10,896 nt of DNA from Longimicrobium sp. Its GTDB lineage: Bacteria > Gemmatimonadota > Gemmatimonadetes > Longimicrobiales > Longimicrobiaceae. A program made the position numbers and the translations under genes. How positions within the stretch are numbered: the stretch's first letter is position 1; each line of letters starts with the position of its first letter. Location: positions 1 to 10,896 of the forward strand of contig JAUJMI010000083.1 of the NCBI GenBank assembly GCA_030446945.1. The letters are read 5' to 3'. Shown here one piece after another: positions 7,148 to 10,896 of this stretch. The notes under the pieces were generated by a model. It was not told the origin of the DNA. It saw nothing but the letters and a program-made list of their open reading frames with translations, and did no database searches.

Positions 7148-8020
7148 ATGGCACACATCACCTGCTTCACCGTCCAAAAGGGCGGTGCGGGCAAGACCAG
7201 CATGACGGTCAACGTGGCCGGCACGCTGGCCGGGGCCTACGGGCTCCGCACGCTCGTGATCGACGCGGACCCGCAGTGCAACGCCACGGCGGCGCTGCTG
7301 GGGCCCGACTACGCCGACGCGGGCTACTCCCCCACCTTTGCGGACGTGCTGGAGGGGCGCTCCACCATCGCCGAAGCCGCCGTGCAGAAAAGCTTCCCGA
7401 CTCTGTGGACGCTGCCGGGGTCGGAAAAGCTGGTGGCCTACGAGATGGCGCGCGACGACGCGCGGCGCGGCCGGGTGATCCACTCCGTCGCGTCGCTCCT
7501 CTCGGATGCGATCCCGGAGGAGATCGACGTGGTGCTGATCGACACGCCGCCCTCGGGCGGGATCTGGCTGCAGGTGGCGCTGGCGGCGTCGCACAGCTAC
7601 ACGGTGGTCGCGACGCCGGACGACTTCTCGGCCAGCGGCGTGCTCAAGCTGATCGGCACCGTGGACCAGGTGTGCACCGATTTCAACCCGGCGCTGCGCC
7701 GCGCGGGCTTCCTCATCAACCAGTACCGCCGCACCTCCGAGGGCGACCAGTACGTCCGCTTCTACCGCGACTGCTTCCCGGAGGACGTCTTCCGCACGGT
7801 CTTTCCGCTGCGCGGCGTGATCGGCTCGTCGCGCGGGATGCGGATGCCGGTGGAGCTGTACGAGCGCCTGTACCGGGTGAGCACGCCGGCCGCCCCCCTC
7901 TTCCGGGACGTGGTCGCGGAGTGGATGGAGCGCGTGGGGATCCGGGGACGCGGCGCGGTGCCGCGCTTCGACGGCGAGCAGCAGGGGATCGGGTTGGAGA
8001 CGGTGGAGGTGGCGGCATGA
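7148..8020 (+). CDS. parA: ParA-family partition ATPase
   Basis: This 290-residue ATPase of the ParA/MinD class would bind DNA non-specifically as an ATP dimer and move ParB-bound cargo. Visible motifs are the deviant Walker A KGGAGKT (residues 11-17, with signature Lys11), IDADPQCNAT (38-47, with Asp39 and Asp41) and Walker B VVLIDTPPSGG (128-138, Asp132). There is no N-terminal DNA-binding domain, so it is the short, Soj-like form. The C-terminus has an extra tail after about residue 262. I chose the ATG at 7148 because the first strand and Walker A follow at once; an upstream in-frame ATG at 7067 falls inside the hairpin and would add a Pro-rich stretch. No Shine-Dalgarno precedes 7148: the leader is C-rich. 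The gene overlaps parB by 4 bases (ATGA), so the two are translationally coupled. It could serve a plasmid, an integrated element or protein positioning. Confidence 0.88.
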   Translation: MAHITCFTVQKGGAGKTSMTVNVAGTLAGAYGLRTLVIDADPQCNATAALLGPDYADAGYSPTFADVLEGRSTIAEAAVQKSFPTLWTLPGSEKLVAYEMARDDARRGRVIHSVASLLSDAIPEEIDVVLIDTPPSGGIWLQVALAASHSYTVVATPDDFSASGVLKLIGTVDQVCTDFNPALRRAGFLINQYRRTSEGDQYVRFYRDCFPEDVFRTVFPLRGVIGSSRGMRMPVELYERLYRVSTPAAPLFRDVVAEWMERVGIRGRGAVPRFDGEQQGIGLETVEVAA

Positions 8021-8913
8021 GCAAGGCACCGCGCCCCGCGCTGGACCTTTCGAAGCAGCGCGCCGCGTTCACCCAGGTCTCCAGCCAGCTCGCCGGCATG
8101 GCCCCGTCGCACCCGGCTGCGGTGGTGGACGGGGCCACGCGCGCCAAGAACCACCTGACGCTCCCCATCGCGCAGATCGAGGAGGAGGGCGCGTACGTCC
8201 GCGAGGTGGAGAGCGAGGAGGAGCTGGCGGACCTGGCCGGCTCCATCCGCATCGATGGCGACGTGCCGGGCGCAATCGGCGTGCGGCGCGTGGGGCCGCC
8301 GGTGGCGCCGCGATTCGTGCTGGTGTACGGGCGCCGCCGCCTGCACGCGGCCAAACTCGCCGGGCTGCGCACGGTCACCGTGCGCGACCTGGGGCCGATC
8401 AGCGAGGAGGAAGCGTTCCTTCAGCAGATCGCCGAAAACGAGTCGCGCCGGGCCATGTCGGTGATGGACGCGTGCCTGGCCTACTTCCGCGCGCACCACG
8501 GCTTCGGGCACACGCAGGCCGTGCTCGCCGCGCGGGCGGGGAAGAGCCCCGGGTACGTGAGCTGGATGACCAAGGGCGGCGAGGCGCTCGCGCAGATGAC
8601 CGAGGAGGAGCGCGCCGCCCTCGCCCGCCACCCGCGCATGGGCACCGCCGTCTTCCGCGACACCTCGTCCAAGCCGCTCCCCGAGCGCGTGGCGACGCTC
8701 CGCGCGATGGCCCGCTCCGTCCTCGCCGGCGCGGCCCAGGCCGCGGATGCCATGCCCTCCGCGATCCGCTGGTCGGCGGCGCGCGGCGGCACCCTGCGCC
8801 TGAACGCGCACCTGGATCCCAAGCGGCTCCACGAGGACCGCGAGTATCGCGCGGAGGTGCGGGGCCTGGTCGAGCGGCTGGAGCAGATGCTGGCCGAGGC
8901 GGATAGCCGGTGA
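8017..8913 (+). CDS. parB: ParB-family partition protein, plasmid/RepB-like
   Basis: This 298-residue protein should bind a centromere-like DNA site and stimulate the ParA ATPase. The N-terminal ParB/Srx (CTPase) domain spans about residues 45-145: LADLAGSIRIDGD (70-82), LVYGRRRLHAAKLAG (102-116) and IAENESRRAMS (138-148). A helix-turn-helix follows at 164-185 (GHTQAVLAARAGKSPGYVSW). In Spo0J the second box is GERR; here Arg106 stands in the Glu position, and the strand after SIR lacks the usual LQPI. These features recall RepB-type plasmid proteins, which is a recollection and not an alignment. A Glu-rich linker lies at 55-70 and the C-terminal helix (275-295) could be the dimerisation part. 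Its ATG overlaps the parA stop and has GGAGGT at 6 bases spacing. A canonical parS 16-mer was not found in the window. Confidence 0.85.
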   Translation: MSKAPRPALDLSKQRAAFTQVSSQLAGMAPSHPAAVVDGATRAKNHLTLPIAQIEEEGAYVREVESEEELADLAGSIRIDGDVPGAIGVRRVGPPVAPRFVLVYGRRRLHAAKLAGLRTVTVRDLGPISEEEAFLQQIAENESRRAMSVMDACLAYFRAHHGFGHTQAVLAARAGKSPGYVSWMTKGGEALAQMTEEERAALARHPRMGTAVFRDTSSKPLPERVATLRAMARSVLAGAAQAADAMPSAIRWSAARGGTLRLNAHLDPKRLHEDREYRAEVRGLVERLEQMLAEADSR

Positions 8914-8948
8914 GTGGCTGCCGGGATTCCTAGGATCGAAGCGAACGC

Positions 8949-8980
8949 AAGGGAGATCCCCGGGGGTGGGGACCTCCCTT
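8949..8980. terminator. Terminator-like hairpin between convergent genes
   Basis: AAGGGAG-A-TCCCC (8949-8961) pairs with GGGGA-C-CTCCCTT (8968-8980): 12 pairs with one A/C mismatch and a 6-base loop. It starts 36 bases after the parB stop and ends 18 bases from the stop of the convergent gene. TTTCT follows on the plus strand, so it most likely terminates the parAB transcript and may also serve the opposite strand. Confidence 0.6.
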
Positions 8981-8998
8981 TCTGCCGTGCATAGTCCG

Positions 8999-10642
8999 TC
9001 AGGTACCTGATGGGGGTGGCGCGGGTGGTGCGGGCGCGGGGCTGCTTCCGCTCGCGCCGCTCGGGGACGAGGTCGTACTCGGGACATAGAGCCCGACCGC
9101 CTTGAGCGCGTCGGTGAGAGAAAGGTCGGCCATTATCGCGATCGACGCGAAGGGACGGCCCTGCGTCGGAAACTGGCCCATGCCGCGTAGGTAGATGTTA
9201 GGGATCGGGCGGAACATCAGCCGGTACGCCCACCCCTCGGCCACCAGCGTCGTGTCGGGCGTGACCATGCTGAACGCGCCGCTCTCACCCTGCCGGAGCC
9301 GCCTGTAGATCTGGTTCACTTCCGGATGCGTGCGTACGAATGCGCTGTCGAAGGTGGTCACGCGCTCGCGGAAGGTGTACAGCGGGCCGCGCAGGGCGCT
9401 GAACGAGAAGCGCTCCTTACCGTCCGTGTCCAGCTGCCGGAACGACAATCCCCAGCGCCGGAACCTGACTAGCGACTCGCTCGCGCTGTCGCTGCCCACC
9501 GGATTCGTCTGGAACCCGACCGCGAGCGCGGGCCCGATGAACACGCCCCTGTTTCCGAAGAGGGGAGTCTCGAACCGGAACAGCCCGCCAACCTGCCACA
9601 CACCGCGCGTGTCGGGGACACCCGATTGCACGTCCAAGAGCCGCGGCGCGTACAGCACGAAAGAAGTGTCGCCCTCCACGATCATCGTGTCCGGACGGGC
9701 GCAGATTCTTCGCGCCCCGCCGGGAAGAGTCTCGCCGCGCCGGAAAACTGTCGGGCGGCAGTCGTAGATCCGCCGCTCCTTCACGGAAGTGGTTCGCTCC
9801 GCCATGGCCGTCGCCGAGATACGGAACGGGCGCTCCCAGAGATAGATCATGGCGGGCGGCATCGTATCGCGGGGCAGGCCCAGAAGGGAGCGTAGCGCGC
9901 CCGTGACAGGGCTCACGATGCCGCCGATGGACGTGGTGCCTAGCCCGATGTTGTACGCAACCGAGCCCTGGAGGTGCGGATCCTTGTCGCGGAACCCGGA
10001 TCCGCTGGCGTACTCGAACCCGGTTCGCAAGATGAAGTCGTCCTCCCGGAAGTTCTTCAGTGCCGAATCGAGCCCGGCGAGCCGCCGGCGCATCGTGTCG
10101 GCGCGCGCCCGCTCTGCGACCAACCTGAGCTGTTCCGGAGTGGGTGGGGCTTTGGGCGTCTCCGCGGACGCCGGGCGGCTCGGGGCGATCAGCGTCAAGG
10201 AGCACACGCGCTCGCCGCTCGGATACCGAAATACCTCGGCCACCGCACCGTCGAGCGACTTCGCCGGGGCGGCGCGGACCAGGGCTCCCGGAGCACCTCG
10301 CCCGATGACTGCGTAGCGCTGGCCGCGGAGGTATACCTCCAGGTCCACGGGCGCGCTAACGCCGACACTGTCGCCCTGCGCCGCCACGATCGTAACAGTC
10401 AGCGAATCGTTGACCGTCTCCCGCGTGGAGATGCGTGCTGGGGTCGCCGGGCACAGGCCGATCGTGCCGTATTGGGCCATTCCCGCCGGGATGCGGAGGC
10501 GGTACGAGCTCGCGGGCGACACACGTTTGGTGGTGTCCCTTGCTGTTGTTGGTGTTACGGTGGCGGGTTGCTGGGGGTGGAGTGCGGGGGCTGCCGAGAG
10601 CAATGCCCCGGCGGCAACGGCGAGCGTCAGACATTTGAGCAT
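8999..10642 (-). CDS. Exported protein of unknown function, probable outer-membrane beta-rich protein
   Basis: I do not recognise this 547-residue protein. Residues 1-20 are a signal peptide (MLKCLTLAVAAGALLSAAPA, cleavage probably after APA). Residues about 45-155 form a beta-rich domain (SYRLRIPAGMAQYG; YLRGQRYAVIGRG) with Cys64 and Cys147. A short charged helix or coiled coil spans 168-198 (PEQLRLVAERARADTMRRRL). From 201 on, alternating strands with Gly and aromatics (FILRTGFEYASGSGF, GLFRFETPLF, WAYRLMFRPIPNIYLRGMG, FASIAIMADLSL) suggest a beta-barrel. A Ser/Ala/Pro-rich tail follows 521, so the barrel end is not the C-terminus. I chose the ATG at 10642 for the signal peptide; the frame is open to 10840. 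No Shine-Dalgarno is seen before it. It reads less GC-rich than its neighbours, which could mean transfer or low constraint. It converges on parB; no functional link is evident. Confidence 0.72.
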   Translation of the reverse strand: MLKCLTLAVAAGALLSAAPALHPQQPATVTPTTARDTTKRVSPASSYRLRIPAGMAQYGTIGLCPATPARISTRETVNDSLTVTIVAAQGDSVGVSAPVDLEVYLRGQRYAVIGRGAPGALVRAAPAKSLDGAVAEVFRYPSGERVCSLTLIAPSRPASAETPKAPPTPEQLRLVAERARADTMRRRLAGLDSALKNFREDDFILRTGFEYASGSGFRDKDPHLQGSVAYNIGLGTTSIGGIVSPVTGALRSLLGLPRDTMPPAMIYLWERPFRISATAMAERTTSVKERRIYDCRPTVFRRGETLPGGARRICARPDTMIVEGDTSFVLYAPRLLDVQSGVPDTRGVWQVGGLFRFETPLFGNRGVFIGPALAVGFQTNPVGSDSASESLVRFRRWGLSFRQLDTDGKERFSFSALRGPLYTFRERVTTFDSAFVRTHPEVNQIYRRLRQGESGAFSMVTPDTTLVAEGWAYRLMFRPIPNIYLRGMGQFPTQGRPFASIAIMADLSLTDALKAVGLYVPSTTSSPSGASGSSPAPAPPAPPPSGT

Positions 10643-10732
10643 GGAAGATGAACGTTTGAGCGGCGGCAGCCGCCGTGAGGAGCCGGTTCCCGACGTTGCC
10701 ACGCCGCGAATAATCGCTGATGCGGTAGAGGA

Positions 10733-10766
10733 GGGATCGAGCCGCAAGCCGAGCGGCATCGATCCC
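10733..10766. promoter_or_regulatory. Long hairpin upstream of the outer-membrane-type gene
   Basis: GGGATCGAGCCGC (10733-10745) pairs with GCGGC-A-TCGATCCC (10753-10766): 13 pairs with one bulged A and a 7-base loop. It lies 90 bases upstream of the minus-strand ATG at 10642 and has no T run on either side. It may be a leader structure, a protein-binding site, or the end of an unseen neighbour. I found no convincing promoter in 10643-10896. Confidence 0.4.
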
Positions 10767-10812
10767 CCACGCAGGTTAGAGGGACGCGTGTGCGGCTTTT
10801 CTCGGGTCGGGC

Positions 10813-10884
10813 ATGATGCGCACGGAGGAGAAAACGGCAACTATGGCTCACACCGGGACAGAGAAGGACAGCAAGAACGGATAA
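10813..10884 (+). CDS. Doubtful small ORF of 23 codons
   Basis: ATG at 10813 opens a frame ending in TAA at 10882-10884; the peptide is strongly hydrophilic (MMRTEEKTATMAHTGTEKDS, then KNG). An internal ATG at 10843 has GGAGGAG (10824-10830) before it, but with 12 bases spacing, which is long. No homology is known to me and length gives no statistical support. It is divergent from the preceding gene and could equally be chance. Confidence 0.12.
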   Translation: MMRTEEKTATMAHTGTEKDSKNG

Positions 10885-10896
10885 GAGGTTCTTTCT

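Noticed and set aside
7072..8913. A single open frame spanning the parA region and continuing into parB, suggesting a fusion
   Set aside because: The upstream part is parA read in the wrong frame with no recognisable motif; parB has its own ATG and strong ribosome site at the ATGA overlap.
10643..10840. 66-codon N-terminal extension of the unknown exported protein
   Set aside because: It would place the signal peptide in the interior, has no family features and covers a strong hairpin.
1..10896. CRISPR array, tRNA, transposase or phage genes
   Set aside because: No regularly spaced repeats, cloverleaf, integrase or transposase motif was seen in either strand.

Overview
The window is GC-rich DNA with dense coding and lipoprotein or signal-peptide starts on most genes. 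This fits a Gram-negative environmental heterotroph. The style (exported hydrolases, an imidazolonepropionase-like amidohydrolase, degenerate CTCTGCGT tracts between genes) suggests Gemmatimonadota such as Longimicrobium, but no marker gene here proves that.

Left part (1-3821): the minus strand carries the N-terminal end of a probable exported metallophosphoesterase (cut by the window edge) and a complete GH20 beta-N-acetylhexosaminidase. Divergent from the latter is a sodium:solute symporter with a near-consensus promoter. Hexosaminidase and symporter together suggest release and uptake of amino sugars from chitin or peptidoglycan fragments. Two degenerate pyrimidine-rich repeat tracts of the same type flank the GH20 gene.

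Middle part (3822-7016): a structured non-coding stretch is followed by an exported metal-dependent amidohydrolase and, 53 bases later, an amidase-signature lipoprotein. They probably form a two-gene unit that cleaves amide bonds in peptides or related compounds outside the cytoplasm.

Right part (7017-8998): a ParA-ATPase/ParB pair overlaps by 4 bases. It is preceded by a striking 14-bp perfect inverted repeat and followed by a terminator-like hairpin. ParB looks plasmid/RepB-like rather than Spo0J-like, and has Arg where the canonical GERR box has Glu. No gidA/gidB or replication gene is next to it. This pair with its upstream palindromic DNA is the least expected element of the window and could be an orphan or plasmid-derived partition system.

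End (8999-10896): a minus-strand gene encodes an exported protein of unknown function with a beta-rich, probably outer-membrane C-terminal half. Its upstream region holds a long hairpin and a doubtful 23-codon ORF. I found no tRNA, rRNA, CRISPR array or transposase.
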